The notes under the pieces: model-generated | Databases searched by the model: none | What the model was told of the DNA's origin: nothing | What the model saw: only the letters and a program-made list of their open reading frames with translations | Shown: positions 38,978 to 49,899 of the stretch, in pieces | Layout of the letters: the number at the start of each line of letters is the position of its first letter | Numbering within the stretch: the stretch's first letter is position 1 | Made by a program: the position numbers and the translations under genes | Assembly (NCBI GenBank): GCA_036172665.1 | Contig: CM069872.1 | Coordinates: 48,222,101 to 48,286,100, forward strand | DNA length: 64,000 nt | Source of the DNA: Prosopocoilus inquinatus | Taxonomy: Eukaryota; Arthropoda; Insecta; Coleoptera; Lucanidae | Direction: 5' to 3'

Positions 38978-41900
38978 TCATAGCACTGTGTCAAACATTT
39001 GTAGAGATCTCGTTATCACATCGTCTTTTAGGCACGATTCCATAAACTCTTCTATAGTAATGACACCGTCCTGGTTTAGATCCAGCTTTCGGAAAACCCT
39101 GTCGACCTGTTCTCGAGCTTTACGATCATCTTCAACTTGGTGCGCTCTGCGACCCATTAACTCGTGCACCGCCAACACTATCTCCGACAATTCACCGCGG
39201 CTGATACACCCATCGCCGTTGATGTCGTATAATTTGAATGTCCATCGCAGTCGTTCGTAAATCGATCCTCTTAGTAGCGTTGACAACGATATCAGTAAAT
39301 CCTGAAAAAATAGAAAGAAAACAATTACAAAAATATACGACTCGCTTATGTTGCGTTCCTCAAGCAAGTTCAATCTACTTGGTATCGTTTGTCAGCATGG
39401 AATTCCCTCTGTTAAAATATACATTTTTGAATATGTTTCATGTTGATCAGCAAGCTAAACAGGAGTAGATAAATCATGCTAGACAATTTCCGCGATGATT
39501 ATGTCGCGTTGATGACCGTACTTGCGAATTCCTCACCATGCAAGTTGTTTAATTAAACCTAAAAACAAACGCGATAAATTTTGTGTTGTTCCAAAAATAA
39601 CCAATAAACAAACGTGACAATATACAAATTCATGCAAGTTAATATACAAGGTGTTGCATTTTGAAACGCAACATAGGAAATCCCATGTTAATTTAAAGGT
39701 GCTCGAATATTGGCTTCCCTAATTATTTTACAGCAAAATTCCATTTAGGTTTCTTATCAGTATTCTTCAAGGTGAATCTGTCTGTGAAGTCTGAGAATTT
39801 TTCATACACTGAGTTATTTAAGTTATTTAAGAAAAAATACTGTAACTAAATTCAATTTATACCAAAATTGAATTGAGCACCCTGTACATACATCTCATGT
39901 CTCAGTTCCTAATTTCTTTAAGAGCTATTTGATTAATATGATTACGTAAATAAGGATAGGAATTTAAAGAAATTGAAAAAAAAAACAACGTAAAAGTTAC
40001 ATAACATTATGTACACAATATATGCAAAATTTTATCATAGAATTTGGAAGATAAAGAATTCGGGCTTCTGAAGCACGTCATGTATGTACTACAATGTGTC
40101 CAAGACAACATTTCCAGCATGGAAATCTCCATTGTTATAAAATATATATAGTTAGATAAAAATAACCTGTTTGCCTAAAATAACCATTTGCTTTCGATAT
40201 ATTTATACCCTACCTTGTTTCGAATTAATAGAAAATCGTCTATTTTTAATTACAAGTTAGTATATGAATCTAATCTTCTAATGGGAAAGTTAACTTTGTG
40301 CCGAAATGTACTTGCTGTAAATTCGATCGGTACACTGCGTCACTCTGCGGACGCAGAACCTCTCACAATCAGTTAAGCCTCGTTTTCACGATGAGAGTTT
40401 ATGTGATAGTTGCTCTCGTGAGAGCAAGAACCGAATACACCATATTAAGCAAATAGGCATAGACTTTAGCCTCGTTTTCACGTTGAGAGTTTGTGATAGT
40501 TACACTGGTAAGACTAGCTATTGCTCTCGTGACAGAAACTATCATAATGGAAACAAGTATTTTACATGAATCACACTATCGCGAGAGCTACTGTTAACCA
40601 TCTATAATCAGAGGAGACGAGATAGTACGAAAGTTGTGTCATGAAAGCGTGAAAGCGACTTTCAAATCATTTACACGTTGATCATTTCTATGGAAGTTGC
40701 TCTTCTCATGACAGCAATAGTTACTTTCACGACAGTAACTAACACAGAAATTCGCACCGTGATCGACTCAAAAAAAAGGGTGCGAGTGATACTTATTTCG
40801 TGTCTCTGAATTCGGCCCTTACTCCCACGAGAGCAACTCTCACAGAAACTCTCACCGTGTAAACGAGGCTTTAATGTTCACTTACCCTGAAACTAATTGC
40901 TCCGTTGCAGTTTACATCGAAGGCTTTGAACACGTAATGCGCGTATAGACTTGAATCTGCAACAAAAAAAAATATAATAATGCAATTTTCTCATTGATGT
41001 TTTTTTTAATGAAAAAATTGAGTTTTCGTTGGTAACATAACTTGTGATTAATTAATTAATAGCTGGTCTTTTAACTTCCTTTTAAGATAAAAGTGAGAAA
41101 AAAACTAACTGATTTTTCTGTTGATAATTAATAGCTGGTCTTTTAACTTCCTTTTAAGCTAAAAGTGAGAAAAAAACTGACGTATTTTTCGTGGATTAAA
41201 TGAAATGATTGAGTCTGTTTGCATTGCTTAATCTGTCTTTTAAATTAAAAGAAGTTAAAACACCGGCTGATACACTTTATTCATCACGAGTTAGTTAAAT
41301 TTAGTTGTCAGTTTAACCCCCATAACAGCAATTAATTTTACAACTTAATATGACAATAACCTGAAAGTTAAAGTTAGTTTGTGTTAACTAAACCGGACCT
41401 TAATGTTTCATGATATTTATTTAATGGCCGTTTTCATAACCAGACTTTAAATTTAAAGTTACTTTAACCTAAAAAAATACATTTGTTTCCCTATTCCTAA
41501 AGTGACTTTAAATTTAAGCTTCCTAAAGTCTGATTATGAAAACGGCCGTTTAGTATTTATATGTTTTGATTTGATTACATAAATTATAACGATCATTAAC
41601 TTAATGGTATTTATGAGATTTGCATTTTGTATGTTACGATATAATTAGAAAAAAGAACGAAAAAATAAAACATCGCCGGAACTCATCATAACAATTATTT
41701 AGGTCAACAAGCGTCTATTTATGTTTGCTACTGTACTTCCTTAGAAGACAAAAAAAAGCTGACATAGATAATAATATTTGCACCGTACAACATCGTTTTC
41801 ATACTCACTGCCATGCGGAAAGAACTTTGAATAGATCTCCTTGAAGGAGTCTTCGTGAACGACACCCTCAGGACATTCCTGTAACAAAAACAGTTCTTGT

Positions 41901-44900
41901 AAAAATTATGACCCAGGTTGGAAGCATACAAGGGAAGGGCAACTTGATTTTAATAGATTTAGGTTTTTGATTTAGAGTTTATGCAATTTTTCGTAAAAAT
42001 AACATGACTTCTTACTAATTAATAAAGAATACACGAGAAAATTTGACATCGGTTTTCATTTATATGTTGCCGTTATTTCCACTTATGTTAACGGAAAATT
42101 AATTTTATTTAAAAGTTAACTTTATCATTTTATTTTAGTACTACACTGATGTATAACGTGTCCTCGGATTGATTTGGTCTTACGTGTAACAAAGCAAAAA
42201 AAAAGTTTTCTTTTACTAATATGTTTTTTAACATATCGTCGCTCAGATGTCAAAAGAAGACGATTTTTAGATAAATACTATAACCACATGGCGGACAAAA
42301 AAAGTGTAAAACTTTACTATTGCAACGAAGCGGTGCGATGTTAAAAATAGATTGTGTTCACGCCTCATATTTGCCGGCACAGCGCGTCTAGCTGATAGTG
42401 AACAATCGATAAGCCAAAGTAATAATGCATTCGTTAGGACGGCATGATTCACAATAATGTCGCGGTTGACTGCGATGCTCGGACACGATGCGCACGAGAG
42501 AGTGTGCTGCAGAGACGTGTCGTGTCTCTATTTAATTCAAATCAACTAAATTGTTGTTTCAAATTCAAGAAAGAGCTGTTATTAGCTTCCGGAATTATAT
42601 TCGCGTTGTTACCGTGACGATATCAGACTGATTGATTAAAAATCACGTATAAGCGAGCGGAACATTTAACGCTTCGATTTAGACCCCCGCGTCAAGTCGG
42701 ACTGCCACTGTCTCAAACTGGTTTTAAGCAGTTAACTTTCTTAGATCCTCCCTTTGACTATGATACATATTTTCCACATTTAACAGATAATTATTTTGAA
42801 AGAAAAAGAAAACAGGAATAGAAGGCAAGAAATCTATTTAAAAACAAAAAGTTATTGCTTGCATCTAGTTCGTAAATATAAAACTCTAAATTATTTATTT
42901 ATTTTATTGGAACCCGTCTTCATGAAATTCCCGTTAATTCGTTTTTTATAGTGTTTGGTTTCGGCGGTGGCCATAACATCATTTATAACCATCATTAAAG
43001 CACATCTGCATCTGTTATGTATTTATATTTCAAACTTCTTAGCTAACATAACAATTTACATAACGTACGTACACTGCTTTTTTTGTCTGTGGCCATAGGG
43101 ATTTACATGGTAAAATTTTGTCTCATTTTAACTTAGGTTTTGCTAAAAAATGCAAGTAAATTTCGGTTTGCAATAATCAATTACATAATTTGTTAGAAAA
43201 TACACATTCCCGGAAGAACATGAGCTCTATTAATTTAATTATTTTAATTTTAAAAGTTTAAATTATAATTAATGAGCAAATGATTAGTCGACTAGATAAA
43301 AAAAAATTAGTTACAGCCGTCTTGCTATTTCTCATCGTTATGATTTCATATGTAGTTTTCCACTCGTACATTTGCAATAGGTCTGTGTTTAGTATACTAT
43401 TCTACCACATTTCCGTTAATTTTGGTATTGTTACTATCTCATCTGTTATTGATAATAAGATAAGATCTGATAGATGCAGTAAGGAATGGGACGATTCGCC
43501 GTCGACCTAATTCGGCGCCGACCTAATTCGCCGTCGTCCTAATTCATATTTAGTGGCAAAATTAATATTTTGTTCAAATTTAATGATTTTATGGCTCATG
43601 TACGATACATTCAACAAATAATGTAGTTGTACACATAAATACTCCAAACAAATGATATTTTATGTCTCACGTTCAACGTTCTTCCAACTGAGTATTGTTA
43701 AGTATCTAGAGGGAAGTGTCTAGATCCTTTTTTTTTGTATCTAGATCTAGTATCTCAGATACTACTAAAAAATTATATCTGCATCTGTATCCACATACAT
43801 TTTCAATAGTATTTGTTCATCCGAGATACTAAGATACATTTTAAACGTTAATAAAAACAGCAACCCTTGGCGTAAATGCAACTTTCGATTTTATGGTATT
43901 TTTCTTTTGGTTTTCCCCTTTTGTGAAAACCAAAACCAAAAGAAAAGGTCTGTATTGCTCATTTTATCAGCATTTTTTGATTATGGAACGCCCTCTTAGG
44001 TCCAGTTTTACAAATGGGGCTCAACTTTGAGCTGAGGCTTAAACCCTTAGCAACTATTATTTCAACAATTGTTATGAAGGATTTAAGCTTCAGCTCAAAG
44101 TTAAACCGTCACTGTAAAATTGGGCCTTAGCTATAAAAAGGCTACAGCCAACGATCCCAGATTGAACCGACCTTTAACTTGTCTGAAAGGGAAGCAGAGT
44201 ATCATTTCTGTTGATATAATTTTATATTTTACGTTGACCTGATTTGGTTTCATACAAAATCAGGCGATCATTTATCAAGTTATTGATCAACTAATTGCAA
44301 CAGATGAATTTTCTATTTAAAAGGAACTAGGTACGCTGCTGAAAAAAAATACTGTCACAGATTTTAGCACGTGTGTTATTCACTAAAACTCTGTAAATTT
44401 TCTCACAAAAACTCGGTTTGGATTGCAAATAATACCGTATCTGCGCCAGTACAGTTACTGAATTTTGATAAACTGCAGATACATTTTTGTATGTGTATCT
44501 ACATCTAGATATTTTCCGGAAAATGTATCAGTATCTGCATATAGATGTATATGTACATTTCTGAAAATATCTGTGTATCTGTATTTAGATACTATTAGGG
44601 CCGGTTTCACAATCATATTAAACGAGACTTTAAAATGAAACTCACAGTCAGATGTCAAAATTAATTAGTGCAAAGACATATCTGTTTATACATCAGAATG
44701 CGACTTTTATTTTAAAGTTTCCTTTAGTGCGATTATGAAATCGGCCCTTAGAAATGAATCTTTCAGAATACTGTTCTAATTAAAGTGTCAGTATCGTACA
44801 CGTTATTTGACTACCTCTGGTTGATTAAATATATTCGCCTTGAACATTCAACTGGTCATTGTAAAATTCTAATAATGTTGGTGTAGAAAAAGATATGTTT

Positions 44901-46606
44901 ATCCAACACCTGTTTATTAAGAAGTCGTAATAATGCCGATTTTGAATGTATGATGAGATTTATAGAACCCTAGTGGTATTATGAACCCATAATTAAACTG
45001 TTATTCATAATCGGCATTATTATGACTTCTTAATAAACAGATGTTGGATAAAGCTATGTATTAGACTCGTGCCTTAACAGCAAATAAGTCACTCATGAAC
45101 AATTAGCTCACTTGAGAGCTCGTGACTAAACATTCCTTTCGTGACTTACAAGACACTTGTAAAATAAATAGCTATTCATAGCACAGTGCTTATGAATATG
45201 TGTTCCAATCGTCATTGTTAACTGATCAATAATAATAATTGTACTTATGCAAATTCATATTAAGTGTGCAAGATGTTTTTAGTTTGTTATTTATACGAAT
45301 TACTAAAAATGACACACATATTTTCAATTTTATTGAGTGTACACGTAATTGAAATATGAAATTATGATTTTATTAGGATTAGTTTGTTTTTAGGTCTTGT
45401 TAAGTGCTTTTAAGTTGGTAGCGTACTGAAGATGGCAGTTTAGCTGCCGAAATACGTATCTACGGATATAAAATTATTGTGGACGGATATTAACTTCAAT
45501 TATGAGTGTACATGTGCATAATCAATTACATAACACAATTTCACATGTATTTTCTGCACATAAATTTAAGTTCTGCTTAAAATATTGATACAACAGGGCA
45601 TGAAAAATAGAAGTAGACTAGCCTGCATTTTATGAAGTCGCAGTGTCTCGTTTAGTTTACATTATAAAGTGCGACTTCATAAAACGCAGGTTAGTAATTA
45701 TAATTAATATGCTCGTGCCTGGTATTTCAAACAGAACTAAATTTAAGTCGTGTCTAGAATGTGACATGTTCTTATGCATGGCGAATATAATGTCACATTC
45801 AATCACATTCTGACTGACACTTAAGCGAGGCGCAAACCAGAACGGAAACGCGCGCGATGGCGGATTTGTTTGTTCTGCTTATGATCATGCCGCCACCGCG
45901 CGCGTTTCTGCTCTGATTTGCGCCTGGCTTTCATTTAAGTATCAATTCGAATGTATCTGATATTTTGTGGAACTTACATAAACTATCGTAATCTAAACAA
46001 GCTTTGCTACAATAGTGGTGCAACCGGCATTATCATAAGTGCCTTCAAATCGATGTTTTTTTCACTCATTAGAATTTTAGTGTTAATCCAAATTTATTAC
46101 GTTTTGAAATTATCGAAAACCCAACTGCAAAATAATCAAAATTAACGGATTAAAATACACACGTGCATGTTACGTTTGATTTAAAAATAAACGCTGCTTT
46201 AAATTCATTACCATAAATTCATAAGAGTATTATTTAGTTTGAAAGGCATAATCAATAAACGCCCCGTTATTTTGAGAACGACAGAAAAATACTCGTTGTA
46301 ATAGTGTTGCATTTTTAGCTCGAAATTTAATAAGAAACGGACAAAAATATCAAATTTTGATTTGATAGGAAATAGTAATAAAGTGTACTCGTAGGGTGTT
46401 TGTTATTTCGTGTTAACTATGTTAATTTTAACAAGGGAAAATTAACTTACCGTTTTAAAACCACGATACATAATGCGAATTTCTTGGCGTGTGAACTTTG
46501 TTAGCCTGCAGAGATCTTCAAGAGCTACCGGCACAGGTTTTGGTACCCTGGATGGCTCTATTTCATATACCACCTCTTCGATGGGACTGTCTGATGGCGT
46601 AGCCAT
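38978..46606 (-). CDS. KCNIP: Kv channel-interacting protein-like EF-hand calcium sensor, 4 exons, 206 aa
   Basis: This is a neuronal-calcium-sensor family protein of the KChIP branch (fly CG5890-like), which binds the N-terminus of Kv4 channels and tunes A-type potassium currents. Exons: 46606-46451, 41878-41809, 40956-40886 and 39301-38978, all GT-AG and in frame. ATG 46606 is preceded in frame by a TAA eight codons upstream. EF1 is degenerate (ECPEGVVHEDSF). EF2 loop 89-100 reads DVNCNGAISFRD, with Asp rather than Glu at position 12. EF3 125-136 (DINGDGCISRGE) and EF4 173-184 (DLNQDGVITIEE) are canonical. There is no N-terminal MG, so this isoform is not myristoylated. Family blocks RGSIYERLRWTFKLYD and DVITRSLQMFD are present. 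Intron 1 is about 4.6 kb. KChIP genes usually have alternative first exons, so others may exist. Confidence 0.93.
39645..39887. mobile_element. Short relative of the 36.8-kb foldback element
   Basis: Starts TACAAGGTGTTGCATTTTGA and ends ...GAGCACCCTGTA, flanked by TA/CA. The internal sequence matches the left arm of 36791-37350 but lacks most of the second arm. It lies beside KChIP exon 4, in intron 3. Confidence 0.7.
40376..40870. mobile_element. PIF/Harbinger-type MITE with TTA duplication, next to KChIP exon 3
   Basis: Ends AGCCTCGTTTTCACGATGAG and its complement (...CACCGTGTAAACGAGGCT), arms ~50 bp, exact TTA on both sides (40373-40375, 40871-40873). Length 495 bp. Internal CTCTCGTGAGAG-type words repeat. 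Its edge is 12 bp inside the intron from the exon 3 donor. Confidence 0.82.
41055..41185. repeat. 72-bp tandem duplication in KChIP intron 2
   Basis: AATAGCTGGTCTTTTAACTT with the following 50 bases occurs twice, 72 bp apart, with one or two differences in the core. Confidence 0.85.
41426..41547. mobile_element. MITE with GGCCGTTTTCATAA ends
   Basis: GGCCGTTTTCATAACCAGAC on the left and GTCTGATTATGAAAACGGCC on the right, an almost perfect 20-bp inverted end pair. Inner arms are rich in AAAGTNACTTTAA. 122 bp. Confidence 0.8.
42420..42740 (-). promoter_or_regulatory. GC-richer patch in KChIP intron 1, possible alternative promoter
   Basis: About 300 bp with higher GC and many CG dinucleotides (GTCGCGGTTGACTGCGATGC, CCCCCGCGTCAAG) inside an otherwise AT-rich intron. 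KChIP genes commonly use internal promoters. No first exon with a clear ATG and donor was identified, so this is speculative. Confidence 0.25.
43072..43215. repeat. Single arm of the 52.9-kb foldback family
   Basis: CACTGCTTTTTTTGTCTGTGG, CATAGGGATTTACATGG and AATAATCAATTACATA match the arms of 52886-53362 in order. A further fragment is at about 50420-50475. Confidence 0.6.
43490..43548. repeat. Three-copy short tandem repeat (CCTAATTCGSCGYCG)
   Basis: GATTCGCCGTCGA, CCTAATTCGGCGCCGA, CCTAATTCGCCGTCGT: ~17-20 bp units, CG-rich in AT-rich surroundings. Confidence 0.7.
43999..44126. mobile_element. PIF/Harbinger-type MITE, GGTCCAGTTTTAC ends, TTA duplication
   Basis: Inverted ends GGTCCAGTTTTACAAATGG / ...ACTGTAAAATTGGGCC, inner arms CTCAACTTTGAGCTGA / TCAGCTCAAAGTTAAA, exact TTA at 43996-43998 and 44127-44129. 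128 bp. Confidence 0.85.
44598..44747. mobile_element. PIF/Harbinger-type MITE, GGGCCGRTTTCATAATC family, copy 1
   Basis: GGGCCGGTTTCACAATCATA on the left, complement ...GCGATTATGAAATCGGCCC on the right, exact TTA duplications. 150 bp. A second copy is at 48700-48850. Confidence 0.88.
44900..45051. mobile_element. Long-armed hairpin MITE (TTATCCAACACCTGTTTATT ends)
   Basis: Arms of about 50 bp, including TTATTAAGAAGTCGTAATAA and its complement, nearly identical, around a ~50-bp centre. Confidence 0.82.
45427..45475 (+). ncRNA. Hammerhead-ribozyme-like motif
   Basis: Reading CTGAAGA, T, then stem GGCAG(TTTAG)CTGCC, then GAAA, then self-complementary ATACGTAT followed by C. This is the order of a minimal type of hammerhead (CUGANGA, stem II, GAAA, short stem III, NUH), known from Penelope-like elements and retrozymes. 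Flanking GCGTA and TACGG could form the start of stem I. One extra base between CTGAAGA and stem II departs from the consensus, so catalytic activity is doubtful. Related sequence ends the array at 59.2 kb. Confidence 0.35.
45617..45697. mobile_element. Short hairpin MITE (ACTAGCCTGCATTTTATGAA ends)
   Basis: Arms of ~28 bp (GCCTGCATTTTATGAAGTCG / CGACTTCATAAAACGCAGG) around ~25 bp. Confidence 0.75.
45834..45928. mobile_element. GC-rich hairpin MITE (AGGCGCAAACCAGAACGG ends)
   Basis: Arms AGGCGCAAACCAGA...ACGCGCGCGATGGCGG and ...CCGCCACCGCGCGCGT...TTTGCGCCT, ~35 bp each. Strikingly GC-rich for the region. Confidence 0.78.
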
Positions 46607-46879
46607 AATTTCTACATCAAGCGCTGCTTATCATCACAGCATAAAATAAAACTTCACTGAATTCATCTGTTCGATTTACTATGAATCCAAGTCAATTGTG
46701 GTATAATAAAAACGAGACCGCAGGGGTTTAACGTCTAGAAATGCACTACAAAAATTACTTTCATATAAAATCTACCCCGCTAAGATTAGTTGAAGTAAAT
46801 CCTTTATGCATTACTTGGGCATTAACGACGTTACATAATTGGTGTTTGAACGGACGCGATTAATCGAATTCAAGGCAGA

Positions 46880-47160
46880 ATTCTCTTGATAAACTGCAAG
46901 TGAAATAGTGAAGATGTTTGTGATTTCGCGAGCAGTTCCCGGATTCGACCCGGACTGGTCCTCTCATCCGAGCTGCAGAGTTTAGGTCAAACGCGCACGC
47001 CCAATATTACTTCCATGCCGTCAGTGGCTCCTGAAAACGTGTGGTCCGCATGCTATGCTGCCGTAAATCCTCTGAAAGCGGCACGTAAACCTGAAGAGAG
47101 ATAGACATCGCCGCTCCCAAGCTACGCTCGAATTCTTTAATGTGTTACGTTTAATTAGAG
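46880..47160 (-). promoter_or_regulatory. Probable KChIP promoter/5' UTR region
   Basis: GC-richer, CG-containing sequence 280-550 bp before the start codon on the same strand, next to exon 1. No TATA box stands out. Assigned by position and composition only. Confidence 0.35.
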
Positions 47161-47478
47161 AGGCGAGCGTAACACAGTATTCACCATCAAATTGCAGAAA
47201 GAGTACCTAATCGTTACTGCACTTGAAAGATTTCGACACGTATTGAAAATTTTGATTCAATTCCAGAAAATATACTGGGTGATCCATTTAAAATAACATA
47301 GTTCATATAGTATTGGCCATGTTTCCGATGGTCATTTGTTTCCTTTTTTTATTAAATACTGGCAGGTCAGGTAAATCTCTAAAACGTTTGTTGATATATC
47401 TGATAATGAAGTCGGTAGATATCGTTCAAAATATAACCAAGGACCCTGTACACTTCTGACACTCAATCCTATGAACAA

Positions 47479-47722
47479 CCCCTTATTATGTTTAAGCAGT
47501 ATTGTTAAGTATCACTTGCAAGTACCTATCTAGATACAGTATCTAAATACTTCTTGTATAACTAGACATGTATCTCAGATACTACTAAAAAAAAATATCA
47601 CCCCTTATTATGTTTAAGCAGCGTTGTTAAGTATCAGTTGCAAGTACCTATCTAGATACAGTATCTAAATACTTCTTGTACAACTAGATATGTATCTGAG
47701 ATACTACCAAAAAAATGTCATT
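47479..47722. repeat. 122-bp tandem duplication of a hAT-like terminus
   Basis: CCCCTTATTATGTTTAAGCA followed by GTTGTTAAGTATC and TATCTAGATACAGTATC, twice, 122 bp apart. A third related start is at 47809 (CAGTGTTGTTAAGTATC). Confidence 0.85.
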
Positions 47723-47951
47723 TTTATAAAGGTGTAAGTGTAAACTAAATATTGCGAAAAGTTGAAATTGTTAAGGTGTGCAACTTTCATGTACAGAGTG
47801 AAGCTTTAACAGTGTTGTTAAGTATCTCGATACAGTATCTAAATACTTTTTGTATACCTACTTAGGTATGTACTTCAAATATTACTAAAATTGTATTTGT
47901 ATTTATATCTAGATACAATTACAAAAGTGTCTGTTCATCTGAGATACTGAA

Positions 47952-48150
47952 TACACCCGTATTCATAAACCAAACTTACACTATGCGTTCGTTTACAATT
48001 CGCTATATTTCATAAACGGTACGTATTTCTCACATTGCGGGAAAATAATTCACAAAATATTCATAAACCCTCACTGATTATGTGCCAAGAATGCGGGAAA
48101 TACGCTCAGTTTATGAAATATAGCGAATTTTTGTTTATGAATATGTACCT
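47952..48150. mobile_element. MITE inserted in the hAT-like element
   Basis: Inverted blocks ATTCGCTATATTTCATAAAC and GTTTATGAAATATAGCGAAT with outer TATTCATAAA words. The uninterrupted homologue at 43838 (GAGATACTAAGATACATTTT) gives an approximate empty site. Confidence 0.75.
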
Positions 48151-48699
48151 TAGATACATTTTAAACTTTCATTAAAAAAGCAAACCTTGGCGTAAATGCA
48201 ACTTTCGATTCTATAGTCTTTTTTTCTTTTGATTTTCCTCTTTTGTCAATTAGGTTTCCCAGTTTATCAAAATGACTTTTCTATTTGATACTGTCACGAA
48301 ACAGAAAAAGTTATCTGGAAGTTATAATTGTGATAAGAAAAATGTTCTGTTGCTGCGTTTACGGGGGTTTATTTAGCTCACTAATTACACTAATGAATGA
48401 TGATTAATTAATTAAAGTCGAGTCTTTGTATTACACTAATCGTAAAATAGTTCATCTGGCTGCGTTAAACTAATTGTTACTTCTCCGGAATGTAATTATT
48501 TCCGTTTTACATTACTTTGTAAAAACACTCGCTTGTTTGGCATAAACGAAAATAAAATAATTAAAGTTTTATACATTGGCATCAATGTCACTATATCCGA
48601 GGCCAAATAAATCACAAATTCATTAACTCATTCTGATTAATCTGTCCGGCGTACTGAAATGAAATGATTAACTCACTAATCTCTGATTTCGATTATTTA

Positions 48700-48850
48700 G
48701 GCCCGATTTCATAATCGAACTAAAGGACACTTTAAAAAGAAAGTCACAGTCATATGTCTACATAGATGGGAAAACGTAGTTATTTATGCATAAAAATGTG
48801 ACTTTTATTTTAAAGTCTCCTTTAGTTCGATTATGATTATGAAATCGGCC
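48700..48850. mobile_element. PIF/Harbinger-type MITE, GGCCCGATTTCATAATC family, copy 2
   Basis: Ends GGCCCGATTTCATAATCGAA and ...GATTATGAAATCGGCC with TTA at 48697-48699 and 48851-48853. 151 bp, homologous to 44598-44747. Confidence 0.88.
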
Positions 48851-49489
48851 TTAACTGCCTATTTACAAACTTCCCTTTTACCCGTGCAGGATGTAACAAA
48901 GTGCTTTTTCCGTATTATTTTAAAAGTCCGAGTCCAAGGATCAACGTATCACAATTGTCTTCGCGTCTTGCTAAACTGGAGTAATTGCTTTGATGTAAAA
49001 TATCTCCTGGTGTAGCATTCTCAAGTAAATTCAAACGACTTGGGTGTCATTTGCCAGCATGGAATTCCTTCTACTAAAACGTTAATTTTGCATAAGTTCC
49101 ATAGACCAAAAAGGACTTTAACCAGCGAGTTAAACAGACGCAGGTACACCATGTTAGATAACTTTCGCAGCAATTAAGTCGTGTCGACACTGTACTTGCG
49201 AATGCTCACTAAACAATTTTGTTCTAAAATTTTGTGCAGTACCAAAAATAAAAAACGAATTTAGATAATAATTTTTCAAACGTAACAATCGCGACTTGAT
49301 GTTTTGGAAACTGGAAAATGATTTGGTAAATTGGGAAACTTAATTGACAGAAAGGGAAAACCAAAAGAAATCAGCATTTCTCGATTATGGCAATGCTCTT
49401 TTAGCTGCAAAAAGGACACTAAGTATAAGGATAAGCTAAGGATCCCAGATTGATTCGCCATTTACCTTGTTTGCCATTTGTGGAAGAAC

Positions 49490-49547
49490 CCCAAACACTC
49501 CTTTGCGGAACCCTGGGGTTCCGCGGAACTCAGGTTGAGAAACACTG
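49490..49547 (-). mobile_element. End of a hAT (Charlie/BuT-like) element
   Basis: On the minus strand CAGTGTTTCTCAACCTGAG then TTCCGCGGAACCCC, a terminus typical of widespread animal hAT MITEs. Only this end is evident. Confidence 0.6.
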
Positions 49548-49689
49548 ATATAAGGTACTGAATTTTACACTTGTAAGTATCTTGACAGACTCATCTTTTG
49601 TACCTGCATCTAGATACTATTAGAAATGTATCTTTAACAATACTGCAAGTGAAGGTCATCTGACCTGAAGGATATCTTTTTATGAACAG

Positions 49690-49790
49690 ATAAAATAGCG
49701 ACATCTTACTATCGCTTTTTGACCTGACATTGCAGTAGGATAGACAAATTGAAGCGGGATTTGCTCCTAATAAGTCCCCCATGCATCTTT
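49690..49790 (+). mobile_element. Solo fragment of the 6.75-kb foldback family
   Basis: AGATAAAATAGCGACATCTT through GAAGCGGGATTTGCTCC, almost identical to block A at 6752-6850. It is flanked on both sides by ATCTTTTTATG, possibly a target duplication. Confidence 0.7.
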
Positions 49791-49899
49791 TTATGTAAAT
49801 AATTAGGACATTTCTCTAGTACTCTAGTATTTTATGACATAAACACGAGGAACGAAGAAGTCGCCTATTTAACATGTTTAACCACCTGTATATGCTAAC

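Larger units (their letters stand above)
43690..44776. mobile_element. hAT-like repeat with GTATCTAGATAC subterminal motifs, interrupted by two MITEs
   Basis: The left end AGTATTGTTAAGTATCTAG and the right end read inward AGTATTCTGAAAGATTC suggest diverged inverted termini. Numerous TATCTAGATA words lie within ~150 bp of each end. The interior shares CTTGGCGTAAATGCAACTTT and GATCCCAGATTGA with 47.8-49.5 kb. MITEs at 43999-44126 and 44598-44747 interrupt it. No transposase. Confidence 0.55.
47809..49645. mobile_element. hAT-like non-autonomous element, interrupted
   Basis: The left end CAGTGTTGTTAAGTATC fits the CAGNGNTG-type start of hAT ends. The right end is ...GTATCTTTAACAATACTG. Body words (GGCGTAAATGCAACTTT, GATCCCAGATTGA) are shared with 43690-44776. 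MITEs at 47952-48150 and 48700-48850 interrupt it, as does a further repeat at 49490-49547. Intervening sequence makes unit length uncertain. Confidence 0.45.

Noticed and set aside
42267..42452. Minus-strand 61-codon frame in KChIP intron 1 as an alternative first exon
   Set aside because: No family-like sequence and no donor that would join exon 2 in frame was identified.
46935..46960. tRNA T-arm-like CCCGGATTCGACCCGG
   Set aside because: No A-box or cloverleaf can be formed with the upstream 70 bases; part of a GC-rich promoter region.
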